Below are positions 7,740 through 17,430 of a DNA stretch of 64,000 nt, in pieces. The DNA is from ZC4RG30 sp040508085 (GTDB lineage Bacteria; Pseudomonadota; Gammaproteobacteria; Steroidobacterales; Steroidobacteraceae), in contig JBEVNO010000161.1 in assembly GCA_040508085.1 (NCBI GenBank), positions 1 to 64,000 of the forward strand, in the 5' to 3' direction. Positions within the stretch are counted from its first letter, which is position 1. Each line of letters opens with the position of its first letter. A program made the position numbers and the translations under genes. The notes beneath the pieces were generated by a model that made no database searches, had not been told where the DNA came from, and saw only the letters and a list, made by a program, of their open reading frames with translations.

Positions 7740-9913
7740 GCACTCCCAACCCCGCGCCGCCTTCGGATACGGTGATGATCACCGTGGATGGCGTGCCGGT
7801 GAAGGCGAAGAAGGGCGAGATGCTCATCCGCGTCACCGACGCGAACGATGTGTATGTGCCGCGCTTCTGCTACCACGAGAAGCTGCCCATCGCGGCCAAC
7901 TGCCGCATGTGCCTGGTAGAGGTGGAGAAGGCGCCCAAGCCGATGCCCGCCTGCGCCACGCCGGTGGCCGATGGGATGATCGTGCACACGCGCTCGCCCA
8001 AGGCGATCGCCGCGCAGAAGTCCGTGATGGAATTCCTGCTGATCAACCACCCGCTGGATTGCCCGATCTGTGACCAGGGCGGCGAGTGCGAGCTGCAGGA
8101 TCTGGCCGTGGGCTACGGCCGCGATGTATCGCGCTTCAACGAGCGCAAGCGCGTGGTGAAGGACAAGAACCTGGGGCCGCTGGTCTCCACCGACATGACG
8201 CGCTGCATCCACTGCACGCGCTGTGTACGCTTCGGACAGGATATCGCCGGCCTGCCGGAGCTGGGCACCACCGGTCGTGGCGAGCACAACGAGATCGGCA
8301 CCTATGTCGAGAAGAGCGTGGACCATGAGCTCTCCGGCAACATCATCGACCTGTGCCCGGTGGGCGCGCTGAACAGCAAGCCGTTCCGCTACAGCGCGCG
8401 TGCCTGGGAGATGACGCAGGTGCCGCTGGTGTCGCCGCATGACGGCCTGGGCACCAACACATACGGCCACGTGCTGCGCGGCAAGCTGATGCGCATCGTG
8501 CCGCGCCAGAACGATGCCATCAACGAGTGCTGGATCTCCGACCGCGACCGCTTCTCGTACGAGGGAATCTACAGCAGCGATCGCCTGCACAAGCCGCAGC
8601 TGCGGCAGGCTGATGGCACCTGGCGTGAGGTCGACTGGCAGACCGCACTGGAAGCTGCCGCGAAAGGTCTCAAGGCCGCAGCCGCGGGCCGGCTCGGCGT
8701 GCTGGCGGGCGCGTCGGGCACCATCGAGGAATATGCCCTGCTGGCGCAGGTGGCGGCGGGTCTGGGCACGGTTAACATCGACCATCGCCTGAAGCAGCTG
8801 GATTTCAGCGCCGATGCGGCCGATCCGGCGCTGCCCGCACTGGGCGGCGCCATCGCCGAAGTCGATGGCCTGCAGGCGCTGCTGATCGTGGGCTCCCATC
8901 TGCGGCGCGAGCTGCCGGTGCTGGCCCATCGGGTGCGCAAGGCGGCTGTGGCCGGCGCCAGGGTTTCGTTTCTGAACCCGGCGAAGTTCGAATACCTGTT
9001 CCCGGTAGCTGACCAGATTGTGGCGGCTCCGGCCGGCCAGCTGGCCGAACTGAATGCGCTGCTGTCCGCGGCGGGCGTGGCGCCGGTGGGCCAGCTGACG
9101 GCTACGGTGACCGAGCGGCATCGCGCCATCGTCGAGCAACTGCGCGGCGCCCAGCGCAAGGCCATCTGGGTCGGCGCACTGGCGCTGCGCCATCCGCAGT
9201 ATTCCGCGCTGCGCGCCGCCGCGCGCCTGCTGGGCGAAGCCACCGGCGCGACCGTGGGCGTGCTGGCAGAAGGCGGCAACGCCGCTGGTGCGCACCTAGC
9301 CGGTGTGCTGCCACATCGCGCAGCTGGCGGGGTGGTGCGCCCGAGCGCGGGTCTCACCGCTGGCGCGATGCTGGCCGCCCCGCTGGATGCCTACCTGCTG
9401 TGGGACATGGAACCCGGTGCCGATACGTTGCAGCCCAGGGCGCTGGAAGCGCTGCGCGGTGCGGCCTTCGTGGTCGCGGCCACTCCCTATGTCACCGATG
9501 AACTGAAGGCTGCCGCACATGTGCTGCTGCCGATCGGCACCTTCGCGGAGACTTCCGGCACCTACGTCAACCTGGAAGGCCAGTGGCAGAGCTTCGCTGG
9601 CGCGGCAGTACCGGTGGGCGAGGCACGGCCGGGCTGGAAGGTGCTGCGCGTGCTCGGCAACCTGCTGAACCTCGAGGGCTTTGAAGCCTTGACGTCGGAG
9701 GAAGTGCGCGATGCCCTGCGTGCAGTGGTCGAGCGCAACGCCGCGCCGATCCAGGTCGTTGCCACGGCTACGCAGACCGCGCAGCCTGCCGATATGGTCA
9801 CCGTGGCCGATGTGCCGATGTACCAGGGGGATGCCATCGTGCGGCGTGCTGCAGCCCTGCAGCGTACGCGCGAGGCGCGCGGCCCCCGGCAGACCTATGG
9901 CGCGGGGACCTGA
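7736..9913 (+). CDS. nuoG: NADH-quinone oxidoreductase subunit G
   Basis: NuoG is the large iron-sulfur subunit of the peripheral arm. The 725-aa form is shorter than the ~900-aa enterobacterial one. The N-terminal ferredoxin-like region has the [2Fe-2S] ligands in FCYHEKL and NCRMCLVEVE, then the His/Cys ligand region CPICDQGGECELQDL, then two [4Fe-4S] motifs, CIHCTRCVRFGQDIAG and LCPVGALNSK. The rest (about residue 220 onward) is a molybdopterin-oxidoreductase-like domain without molybdenum function. The extra Cys set for cluster N7 seen in some bacteria was not noticed. nuoH begins 3 bases after its stop. Confidence 0.96.
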   Translation: MSTPNPAPPSDTVMITVDGVPVKAKKGEMLIRVTDANDVYVPRFCYHEKLPIAANCRMCLVEVEKAPKPMPACATPVADGMIVHTRSPKAIAAQKSVMEFLLINHPLDCPICDQGGECELQDLAVGYGRDVSRFNERKRVVKDKNLGPLVSTDMTRCIHCTRCVRFGQDIAGLPELGTTGRGEHNEIGTYVEKSVDHELSGNIIDLCPVGALNSKPFRYSARAWEMTQVPLVSPHDGLGTNTYGHVLRGKLMRIVPRQNDAINECWISDRDRFSYEGIYSSDRLHKPQLRQADGTWREVDWQTALEAAAKGLKAAAAGRLGVLAGASGTIEEYALLAQVAAGLGTVNIDHRLKQLDFSADAADPALPALGGAIAEVDGLQALLIVGSHLRRELPVLAHRVRKAAVAGARVSFLNPAKFEYLFPVADQIVAAPAGQLAELNALLSAAGVAPVGQLTATVTERHRAIVEQLRGAQRKAIWVGALALRHPQYSALRAAARLLGEATGATVGVLAEGGNAAGAHLAGVLPHRAAGGVVRPSAGLTAGAMLAAPLDAYLLWDMEPGADTLQPRALEALRGAAFVVAATPYVTDELKAAAHVLLPIGTFAETSGTYVNLEGQWQSFAGAAVPVGEARPGWKVLRVLGNLLNLEGFEALTSEEVRDALRAVVERNAAPIQVVATATQTAQPADMVTVADVPMYQGDAIVRRAAALQRTREARGPRQTYGAGT

Positions 9914-9916
9914 GCA

Positions 9917-10957
9917 ATGATGGAGATGTGGGACAGCCTGCCGGGCTTCGTGCGCTCCACGGTGTGGATCCTGGTGGTCACCATCGTGCTCATCCTGTGC
10001 GTGGCCTATCTCACGCTGTGGGAGCGCAAGCTCATCGGGTGGATGCAGGTGCGCAAGGGGCCGAACCGCGTGCGCATCTTCGGCCTGCCGTTCACACCCG
10101 GCCTGGGCCAGCCCTTCGCGGATGTCATCAAGCTGCTGATCAAGGAAGTGGTGGTGCCGTCGCAGTCGAACGGCGTGCTGTTCCGGCTGGCGCCGGCCAT
10201 CACGCTCATTCCTGCGTTCGCCATCTGGGCTGTCATCCCGATTTCGCCTGATCTGGTCATCGCCAAGATCGACGCCGGCCTGCTGTACGTGCTGTCGCTC
10301 ACCTCGGTGGGTGTATACGGGGTGATCCTCGCCGGGTGGGCGTCGAACTCGAAATATGCCTTCCTCGGCGCCATGCGTTCGGCTGCGCAGATCGTCGCCT
10401 ATGAGATCGCGATGGGCTTCGCGCTGGTGGGCGTGCTGATGGCCGCCGGCAGCCTCAACCTCGGCACCATCATCGCGAAGCAGGCCGGCGGCGTGCTCAG
10501 CTGGAACCTGTGGGTGCTGTTTCCGCTGTTCATCGTGTATTTCATCTCCGGAGTGGCGGAGACCAACCGCGCGCCGTTCGACGTGGCCGAGGGCGAATCC
10601 GAGATCGTGGCCGGCTTCCACGTGGAATATTCCGGCATCGGCTTTGCGCTGTTCTTCCTGGCCGAATACGCCAACATGATCCTGATCGCGGCGCTTACCT
10701 CGATCTTCTTCCTGGGCGGCTGGTTGAGCCCCTTCGAAGGTCTTGGCGGATTCCTCGGCGCGCCGAGCTTTTTCTGGCTGTTCGTCAAGACATTCTTCTT
10801 CCTGAGCATGTTCATCTGGCTGCGGGCAACCTTCCCGCGCTACCGCTATGACCAGATCATGCGGCTGGGCTGGAAGGCGCTGATTCCCGTGACCATCGTC
10901 TGGATCTTCGTCGAGATGTTGATGGCCTATTTCAAGATCGGACCCTGGAGCACCTGA
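9917..10957 (+). CDS. nuoH: NADH-quinone oxidoreductase subunit H
   Basis: NuoH is the membrane subunit that closes the quinone chamber and links it to the proton-pumping arm. The 346-aa product has about eight hydrophobic helices. Family signatures are the early ERKLIGWMQVRKGPNRV block, the acidic cytoplasmic loop SGVAETNRAPFDVAEGESE with its run of glutamates, and the later WLRATFPRYRYDQIM. Two consecutive ATG codons occur at 9917 and 9920; either could start translation. nuoI starts one base after the stop. Confidence 0.97.
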   Translation: MMEMWDSLPGFVRSTVWILVVTIVLILCVAYLTLWERKLIGWMQVRKGPNRVRIFGLPFTPGLGQPFADVIKLLIKEVVVPSQSNGVLFRLAPAITLIPAFAIWAVIPISPDLVIAKIDAGLLYVLSLTSVGVYGVILAGWASNSKYAFLGAMRSAAQIVAYEIAMGFALVGVLMAAGSLNLGTIIAKQAGGVLSWNLWVLFPLFIVYFISGVAETNRAPFDVAEGESEIVAGFHVEYSGIGFALFFLAEYANMILIAALTSIFFLGGWLSPFEGLGGFLGAPSFFWLFVKTFFFLSMFIWLRATFPRYRYDQIMRLGWKALIPVTIVWIFVEMLMAYFKIGPWST

Positions 10958-10958
10958 C

Positions 10959-11444
10959 ATGTCGGTGAAGAGCTTCATCAAGACCTTCACGCTGTGGGAG
11001 ATGCTCGTCGGCATGCGCGTGACACTGGGCACGCTGTTCCGGCGCAAGGTCACCGTGAACTACCCGGAAGAGAAGGCGCCGCAGTCTTCGCGCTTCCGCG
11101 GCCTGCACGCCTTGCGCCGCTACCCCAACGGCGAGGAGCGCTGCATCGCCTGCAAGCTGTGCGAGGCGGTGTGCCCCGCGGCGGCGATCACCATCGATTC
11201 GGATGTCAGTGCCGACGGCACGCGCCGCACCACCCGCTATGACATCGACCTGTTCAAGTGCATCTACTGTGGTTTCTGCGAAGAGGCCTGCCCGGTGGAC
11301 GCCATTGTCGAAACGCGCATCCATGAGTACCACATGGAGCATCGCGGCGAGAACATCATGACCAAGGACAAGCTGCTGGCCGTTGGCGAGCGCTACGAGG
11401 CCATGATCGACGCCGACAAGGCCGCGGACGCGAAGTACCGGTAA
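10959..11444 (+). CDS. nuoI: NADH-quinone oxidoreductase subunit I
   Basis: NuoI carries clusters N6a and N6b, passing electrons towards N2. The 161-aa protein has two 8Fe-ferredoxin motifs: CIACKLCEAVCPAAAIT at about residues 60-76 and CIYCGFCEEACPVDAIV at about residues 99-115, each with the C-x2-C-x2-C-x3-C-P pattern. The N-terminal amphipathic helix that lies on the membrane precedes them. It sits between nuoH and nuoJ, as in other 14-gene nuo operons. Confidence 0.97.
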   Translation: MSVKSFIKTFTLWEMLVGMRVTLGTLFRRKVTVNYPEEKAPQSSRFRGLHALRRYPNGEERCIACKLCEAVCPAAAITIDSDVSADGTRRTTRYDIDLFKCIYCGFCEEACPVDAIVETRIHEYHMEHRGENIMTKDKLLAVGERYEAMIDADKAADAKYR

Positions 11445-11455
11445 GGGGAAGGTTC

Positions 11456-12064
11456 GTGCTGGTCCAGATCCTGTTCTTTGCCTTTGCACTGGTGCTGCTT
11501 GCCGCAGCGCTGGGTGTGATCATCTCCAAGAACCCGGTGCACAGCGCGCTGTGCCTGGTGCTCACGTTCTTCTCCGCGGCGGCTATCTGGCTGCTGCTGG
11601 AGGCCGAGTTCCTCGCCATCGTGCTGGTGCTCGTCTATGTAGGGGCCGTGATGGTGCTGTTCCTGTTCGTGGTGATGATGCTCGACATCAATGTCGAGGA
11701 GCTGCGGCGCGGCTATACCCAGCACCTGTGGCTGGGTATCACCACGGCGCTGGTCGTGGTGCTGGAGATTGTCGGCGTGGTGGTCGCCAAGGGCTTCGGT
11801 CCCAAGGTCGACATGAAGGCCGGCATGGTCGCGACCGCCGTGGACGCCAGCAATACCACCGAGCTGGGCACCGCGCTTTATACCCGGTACCTGTATCCGT
11901 TCGAGCTGGCGGCGGTGCTGCTGCTGGTCGCCATCATCGCGGCCATCGTGCTGACCATGCGCAAGCGCCAGGGCCTGAAGGTGCAGGACATCTCGGCGCA
12001 GGTGGCGGTGCGCAGCCAGGACCGCGTGCGCATCATCAAGATGCCCGCAGAGAGGCCGGAATGA
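11456..12064 (+). CDS. nuoJ: NADH-quinone oxidoreductase subunit J
   Basis: NuoJ is an integral-membrane subunit of the proximal proton channel. The 202-aa product has five hydrophobic segments and the conserved block LVYVGAVMVLFLFVVMML around residues 60-77, the helix that undergoes a pi-bulge transition in solved complexes. Translation starts at GTG 11456, preceded by AAGGGGAAGG, a good ribosome-binding site. The TGA overlaps the nuoK ATG by 4 bases. Confidence 0.95.
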   Translation: MLVQILFFAFALVLLAAALGVIISKNPVHSALCLVLTFFSAAAIWLLLEAEFLAIVLVLVYVGAVMVLFLFVVMMLDINVEELRRGYTQHLWLGITTALVVVLEIVGVVVAKGFGPKVDMKAGMVATAVDASNTTELGTALYTRYLYPFELAAVLLLVAIIAAIVLTMRKRQGLKVQDISAQVAVRSQDRVRIIKMPAERPE

Positions 12065-12366
12065 TCACATTGCAGATGCTGCTGGTGCTGTCCGGCCTGC
12101 TGTTTTCCATTGCGGTGGCCGGCATTTTCATCAACCGCAAGAACATCATCCTGCTGCTGATGTGCATGGAACTGCTGCTGCTGTCCGCGAACATGAACTT
12201 CGTCGCCTTCTCGCGCTACCTGGGCAACATCGACGGCCAGGTTTTCGTGTTCTTCGTGCTGACGGTGGCGGCCGCCGAGGCGGCCATCGGGCTCGCCATC
12301 CTGGTGGTGCTGTTCCGGCAGCGGCAGAGCATCAATGTGATCGACATCAGTTCGCTCAAGGGATAG
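12061..12366 (+). CDS. nuoK: NADH-quinone oxidoreductase subunit K
   Basis: NuoK is a three-helix membrane subunit, homologous to MrpC of Na+/H+ antiporters. The 101-aa product has the expected length. The two conserved membrane glutamates needed for proton transfer are present, one in LLMCMELLLLSANMNF and one in TVAAAEAAIGLAI. The ATG at 12061 overlaps the end of nuoJ; a longer in-frame extension through nuoJ is not real. nuoL follows after 4 bases. Confidence 0.97.
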   Translation: MITLQMLLVLSGLLFSIAVAGIFINRKNIILLLMCMELLLLSANMNFVAFSRYLGNIDGQVFVFFVLTVAAAEAAIGLAILVVLFRQRQSINVIDISSLKG

Positions 12367-12370
12367 TGCA

Positions 12371-14440
12371 GTGAGCCTCAATCCAACCCTGCTGCTGGCC
12401 ATCCCGCTGCTGCCGCTGCTGGCGGCAATCATTGCCGGGCTGGCCGGCAGGCTGGTCGGTCGCGCCGGCGCCGCCGCCGTCACCATCGCCGGCGTCGCGG
12501 CCGCCTGTCTGCTGTCGCTGCTGGTGTTCAAGCAGCTGGTGTTCGATGGCGCGCCGGTGTTCAACGAGGCCGTCTACACCTGGCTGGTCAGCGACGGCAT
12601 GCAGATGCAGATCGGCTTCCTGGTCGATTCGCTGACAGTGATGATGATGGTGGTCGTCACCTTCGTGTCGCTGTGCGTGCACATCTACACCATCGGCTAC
12701 ATGCACGACGACCCGGGCTACCAGCGCTTCTTCAGCTACATCTCGCTGTTCACCTTCGCGATGCTGATGCTGGTGATGTCGAACAACTTCCTGCAGCTGT
12801 TCTTCGGGTGGGAGGCGGTGGGCCTGGTGTCCTACCTGCTGATCGGCTTCTGGTATACGCGGCCGTCGGCGATCTTCGCCAACATGAAGGCCTTCCTGGT
12901 CAACCGCGTGGGCGATTTCGGCTTCCTGCTCGGTATCGCCGGCGTGGTGTATTTCACCGGTTCGCTGCAATACACGGATGCGTTCGCCGCGGTTGAGAGG
13001 ATCGCCAGCCAGAATTTCCATCTGTTGGGCGGGCAGGGGTGGAACGCCCTCACTGTCATATGCATCTGCCTGTTCATCGGCGCGATGGGCAAGTCGGCGC
13101 AGGTGCCGCTGCATGTCTGGCTCCCGGATTCAATGGAAGGCCCGACACCGATTTCCGCGCTGATCCATGCCGCGACCATGGTCACGGCCGGCATCTTCAT
13201 GGTGGCGCGCATGTCGCCGCTGTTCGAGGGCTCGGACGCTGCCCTCGGCTTCATTCTCGTGATTGGCGCCACGACGGCCCTGTTCATGGGCTTCCTCGGC
13301 ATCATCCAGAATGACATCAAGCGGGTGGTGGCCTATTCCACGCTCTCGCAGCTGGGCTACATGACCGTGGCGCTGGGTGTTTCGGCCTACTCGGCTGGCG
13401 TGTTCCACCTGATGACGCATGCCTTCTTCAAGGCGCTGCTGTTCCTGGCGGCGGGCTCGGTGATCATCGGCATGCACCACGACCAGGACATCCGCAACAT
13501 GGGCGGCCTGCGCAAGTACATGCCCATCACCTGGATCACCTCGCTCATCGGTTCGCTGGCGCTGATCGGCACGCCTTTCTTCTCGGGCTTCTATTCGAAG
13601 GACAGCATCATCCTGGCGGTGGAGAACAGCCATCTGCCGGGGTCCGGTTACGCGACCTTCGCCGTGCTGGCGGGCGTATTCGTGACCGCCTTCTACAGCT
13701 TCCGCATGTACTTCCTGGTGTTCCACGGCGAGGAGCGCTTCCGCAACAAGCCGTTCCCGGGCGAACATGATGTCCATGCCGCCGCGCACGCCGACGAACA
13801 TGCGCATGGCGATGCCCATGCCCATGACGAGCACGGGCATGAGGCCCATCACGTGCACGTGCCGCACGAGAGCCCGTGGGTGGTATGGCTGCCGCTGGTG
13901 CTGCTGGCGGTTCCATCGGTGCTGATCGGCTACTTCGCCATCACCCCCATGCTGGCGGGCGATTTCTTCCAGGGTGCGATTTTCATCGACCATGAGAAGC
14001 ACGGCGCCATGGAACACGTGGCAGAGCATGCCGCGCATGCCTGGGAGATGGGCCTGCACGCCTTCGCCACCCCGCCATTCTGGCTGGCGCTGGCTGGCGT
14101 GGCCGCAGCCTGGCTGCTGTATCTGCAGAAGCCGTCGCTGGCCGGGGCCATCGGGCGACCGCTGGCGCCGCTGCGCAAGCTGCTGGAGCACAAGTACTAC
14201 TTCGACTGGATCAACGAAAACATCATTGCGCGCGGCGCGCGCGGCCTCGGCACCGTGCTGTGGAACGCGGGCGACCGTACGGTGATCGATGGCACGCTGG
14301 TGAACGGCTCGGCCTATACGGTCGGCAGGCTGGCCGGCATCGTGCGTCGTGTCCAGACCGGTTTTCTCTACTCGTATGCCTTCTGGATGGTGATCGGTCT
14401 GGCGTTGCTGCTCGGCTGGTTCCTGGCCGGTGCGCGCTAG
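12371..14440 (+). CDS. nuoL: NADH-quinone oxidoreductase subunit L
   Basis: NuoL is the most distal antiporter-like subunit of complex I and carries the long lateral helix. The 689-aa product starts at GTG 12371. Landmarks are FFGWEAVGLVSYLLIGFW with the essential glutamate of helix 5, GKSAQVPLHVWLPDSMEGPTP (in part) and HLMTHAFFKALLFL with the channel histidine and lysine. An unusual histidine-rich stretch lies at about residues 465-500 between two helices: repeats of HA, DEHAH and HGHE containing roughly 15 histidines. The C-terminal region (about 590-689) forms the lateral helix and last membrane helix. Confidence 0.96.
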   Translation: MSLNPTLLLAIPLLPLLAAIIAGLAGRLVGRAGAAAVTIAGVAAACLLSLLVFKQLVFDGAPVFNEAVYTWLVSDGMQMQIGFLVDSLTVMMMVVVTFVSLCVHIYTIGYMHDDPGYQRFFSYISLFTFAMLMLVMSNNFLQLFFGWEAVGLVSYLLIGFWYTRPSAIFANMKAFLVNRVGDFGFLLGIAGVVYFTGSLQYTDAFAAVERIASQNFHLLGGQGWNALTVICICLFIGAMGKSAQVPLHVWLPDSMEGPTPISALIHAATMVTAGIFMVARMSPLFEGSDAALGFILVIGATTALFMGFLGIIQNDIKRVVAYSTLSQLGYMTVALGVSAYSAGVFHLMTHAFFKALLFLAAGSVIIGMHHDQDIRNMGGLRKYMPITWITSLIGSLALIGTPFFSGFYSKDSIILAVENSHLPGSGYATFAVLAGVFVTAFYSFRMYFLVFHGEERFRNKPFPGEHDVHAAAHADEHAHGDAHAHDEHGHEAHHVHVPHESPWVVWLPLVLLAVPSVLIGYFAITPMLAGDFFQGAIFIDHEKHGAMEHVAEHAAHAWEMGLHAFATPPFWLALAGVAAAWLLYLQKPSLAGAIGRPLAPLRKLLEHKYYFDWINENIIARGARGLGTVLWNAGDRTVIDGTLVNGSAYTVGRLAGIVRRVQTGFLYSYAFWMVIGLALLLGWFLAGAR

Positions 14441-14449
14441 GTTGTTGTC

Positions 14450-15961
14450 ATGCTGAACAACGTACTGCTTTCGATCCTGATCTGGCTGCCCATCGCGGGT
14501 GGTGCGGTGGCGCTGCTGCTCGGTGAGAAGCGCGTTGGCGCCGCGCGGTGGGTGGCGCTGGTCACCGCACTGCTGGCGCTGGCCTTCAGCATTCCGCTGT
14601 ACGTGGGCTTCGATGGCGCGTCGGCTGCCTTCCAGTTCCAGCAGCGGCTGCCGTGGATTCCCTCGTTCAATGCCGACTACCACCTGGGCGTGGACGGCAT
14701 TGCGCTGCCGCTGATCATCCTGACCACCTTCATCACCGTGCCAGTGGTGATTGCGGCGTGGAATTCAGTCACCAAGCGGGTCGCTCAGTATCTGGCAGCC
14801 TTCCTGATCATGGAAGGCCTGATGGTCGGCGTATTCGCCGCCATGGATTCGCTGCTGTTCTACTTCTTCTGGGAAGCGATGCTGATCCCGATGTTCCTGA
14901 TCATCGGCATCTGGGGTGGTCCGCGGCGCATCTACGCCACCATCAAGTTCTTCCTGTACACCTTCCTCGGGTCGGTGTTCATGCTGGTGGCGCTGATCTA
15001 CATGTACCTGCATGTCGGCAGCTACGACATCAGTGCGCTGCACGGCCTGCCGCTGACGCTGACTGAGCAGCGCTGGATTTTCCTGGCGTTCCTCGCAGCC
15101 TTTGCCGTGAAGGTGCCGATGTGGCCGGTACATACCTGGCTGCCGGATGCGCACGTGGAGGCGCCCACCGGCGGCTCGGTGGTGCTGGCCGCCATCATGC
15201 TCAAGATGGGCGGGTATGGCCTGCTGCGGTTCGCGCTGCCGATCGCGCCGGACGCCGGCCGCGAGCTCGACTGGCTGATCATCTCGCTGTCGCTGATCGC
15301 CGTGGTCTACATCGGCTTCGTGGCGCTGGTGCAGCAGGACATGAAGAAGCTGATCGCGTACTCATCGATCGCGCACATGGGCTTCGTGACCCTGGGCTGC
15401 GTGCTGGCCTACGACATCGTGGCCGCGACGGGGCAGAGCGCCGGCGCCGGCATGGGCCTGGAAGGCGCGATGGTGCAGATGATCTCGCACGGCCTGATCT
15501 CCGGCGCCATGTTCCTGTGCGTGGGCGTCATGTACGACCGCGTCCACAGCCGCGAGATCGGCGACTACGGCGGCGTGATCAACACCATGCCAGTCTTCGG
15601 CGCCTTCATGATCCTGTTCTCCATGGCCAATGCCGGCCTGCCGGGCACCTCCGGCTTCGTCGGCGAGTTCCTGGTGGTGCTGGCGGCGTTCAAGGCGAAC
15701 TTCTGGTATGCCGCGCTGGCGGCGACCACGCTGATCCTGGGCGCGGCCTACACATTGTGGCTGGTGAAGCGCGTGATCCTCGGCCCCGTGGGCAATGCCC
15801 ATGTTGCCGAAATGAAGGATCTGGATGGACGTGAATTGCTGGTGCTGGCGGTGCTGGCCGTGGCGGTGCTGCTGTTCGGCATCTGGCCGGCGCCGCTACT
15901 CGATGTGATGCACGGCGCGATTGAACACCTGACGCAGCAGATCCTGGCGACCAAGCTATGA
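14450..15961 (+). CDS. nuoM: NADH-quinone oxidoreductase subunit M
   Basis: NuoM is the middle antiporter-like proton channel of complex I. The 503-aa membrane protein contains the conserved glutamate in FYFFWEAMLIPMFLIIGIWG (in part), the lysine in AFAVKVPMWPVHTWLPDAH and the signature AYSSIAHMGFVTLG. About 14 hydrophobic helices are evident. It is preceded by a 9-base gap after nuoL and its stop overlaps the nuoN ATG by 4 bases. Confidence 0.97.
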   Translation: MLNNVLLSILIWLPIAGGAVALLLGEKRVGAARWVALVTALLALAFSIPLYVGFDGASAAFQFQQRLPWIPSFNADYHLGVDGIALPLIILTTFITVPVVIAAWNSVTKRVAQYLAAFLIMEGLMVGVFAAMDSLLFYFFWEAMLIPMFLIIGIWGGPRRIYATIKFFLYTFLGSVFMLVALIYMYLHVGSYDISALHGLPLTLTEQRWIFLAFLAAFAVKVPMWPVHTWLPDAHVEAPTGGSVVLAAIMLKMGGYGLLRFALPIAPDAGRELDWLIISLSLIAVVYIGFVALVQQDMKKLIAYSSIAHMGFVTLGCVLAYDIVAATGQSAGAGMGLEGAMVQMISHGLISGAMFLCVGVMYDRVHSREIGDYGGVINTMPVFGAFMILFSMANAGLPGTSGFVGEFLVVLAAFKANFWYAALAATTLILGAAYTLWLVKRVILGPVGNAHVAEMKDLDGRELLVLAVLAVAVLLFGIWPAPLLDVMHGAIEHLTQQILATKL

Positions 15962-17397
15962 CCCCATATTCCCCCGCTGAATTCGCCCTTGCGCTGCCCG
16001 AGCTATACCTGACCGGGGCGATCTGCGTGGTGCTGCTGTTCGATCTGTTCTTCGCCGAGAACAAGCCGTCACGCACCGGCACTTTTACTCTGCTGGTGCT
16101 GCTGGTGGGCGCCGCGCTCACGGCCACCCAGGGCATTTCCGGACGCACGGTGATCTTCCACGGACTGTATGTGGCGGATCCGCTCAGTACATTGCTGAAG
16201 ATGACGGCATTCCTGCTGACGGCGCTGGCGCTGTTCTACAGCCGCGGGTACCTCGCGCGGCGCGGGCTGTTGAAGGGTGAGTTCTACCTGCTGACCTTGA
16301 GCGCGTTGCTGGGTGTGCTGGTGATGGCGTCGGCCGCCAACATGCTCACCCTGTATGTAGGCATCGAGCTGCTGTCGCTGTCGCTGTATGCGCTGGTGGC
16401 CTTCGACCGCGATTCCGCCATTTCCTCCGAAGCGGCGATGAAATACTTCGTGCTTGGCGCCATCGGCTCCGGCGCGCTGTTGTGGGGCATGTCGGTGCTG
16501 TATGGCATGTCCGGCACACTGGAGCTGGGCGCGTTGTCCTCGCAGCTGGGAGCCGCGCCGGGGCTGGGCTTCATCCTGGCGCTGTCCTTCGTGGTGGTGG
16601 CGATCGCCTTCAAGTTCGGCGCAGTGCCGTTCCACATGTGGGTGCCCGACGTCTATCAGGGCGCGCCCACCGCGACAGCCACGCTGATTGCCACGGTTTC
16701 GACCAGCGCCTCTTTCGCGCTCGCCTTCCGGCTGCTGTCCGAGGGGCTTGCCATGCAGGCGGCGGACTGGGCCAAGATGCTGGGGCTGCTGGCGGCGCTG
16801 TCGGTGATCGCCGGCAATCTCATCGCCGTGGCGCAGACCAGCCTGCTGCGCATGCTGGCCTATTCCGCCATCGGCAACGTGGGCTTCACGCTGTTCGGCT
16901 TTGCCGCGGGTACCGCGGGCGGTTTCAGCGCGGCGCTGTATTACACCCTGGCCTATGTGCTGACCACCATGGCGGCGTTCGGCGTGATCCTGGTAGCCAG
17001 CCGCGATGGCTGCGAGGCCGACCAGCTGGAGCATTACAAGGGCTTGCACCAGCGCGACCCGCTGCTGGCCGCGGTGATGGCAGCCGTGATGTTCTCGACG
17101 GCCGGTGTACCACCATTCGTCGGCTTCTGGGCGAAGCTGCAGATCATCCAGTCGCTGCTGGGCAGTGGCTTGCTGGCATACGCCATCATCGCGGTGCTGG
17201 CTTCGGTGATCGGCGCGTTCTACTACCTGCGCATCGTCTGGCTGATCTACTTCGAGGCGCCGGCCGAGCAGCCGGCGCTGCTGCGCATGCCGGGCATGCG
17301 CCTGGTGCTGGCGGTCAATGCGCTGGCGGTGCTGGCTCTGGGCATCGCGCCCAGTCAGCTGCTGGCGCTGTGCCGGGCCGTGATTCCGGGCGGCTGA
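15958..17397 (+). CDS. nuoN: NADH-quinone oxidoreductase subunit N
   Basis: NuoN is the third antiporter-like subunit, nearest to NuoK. The 479-aa product shows the conserved glutamate in LYVGIELLSLSLYALVAF, the lysine-containing AIAFKFGAVPFHMWVPDVYQG block and the later FSTAGVPPFVGFWAKL. It is the last of the 14 nuo genes. No clear intrinsic terminator follows; the next gene starts 33 bases downstream on the same strand, so readthrough into it is possible. Confidence 0.97.
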   Translation: MTPYSPAEFALALPELYLTGAICVVLLFDLFFAENKPSRTGTFTLLVLLVGAALTATQGISGRTVIFHGLYVADPLSTLLKMTAFLLTALALFYSRGYLARRGLLKGEFYLLTLSALLGVLVMASAANMLTLYVGIELLSLSLYALVAFDRDSAISSEAAMKYFVLGAIGSGALLWGMSVLYGMSGTLELGALSSQLGAAPGLGFILALSFVVVAIAFKFGAVPFHMWVPDVYQGAPTATATLIATVSTSASFALAFRLLSEGLAMQAADWAKMLGLLAALSVIAGNLIAVAQTSLLRMLAYSAIGNVGFTLFGFAAGTAGGFSAALYYTLAYVLTTMAAFGVILVASRDGCEADQLEHYKGLHQRDPLLAAVMAAVMFSTAGVPPFVGFWAKLQIIQSLLGSGLLAYAIIAVLASVIGAFYYLRIVWLIYFEAPAEQPALLRMPGMRLVLAVNALAVLALGIAPSQLLALCRAVIPGG

Positions 17398-17430
17398 GCG
17401 CTCCGCCTTCCGATCTCAACAGGGGTCAGC

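Noticed and set aside
17398..17430. Intrinsic terminator after nuoN
   Set aside because: The short interval contains no stem followed by a T-run.
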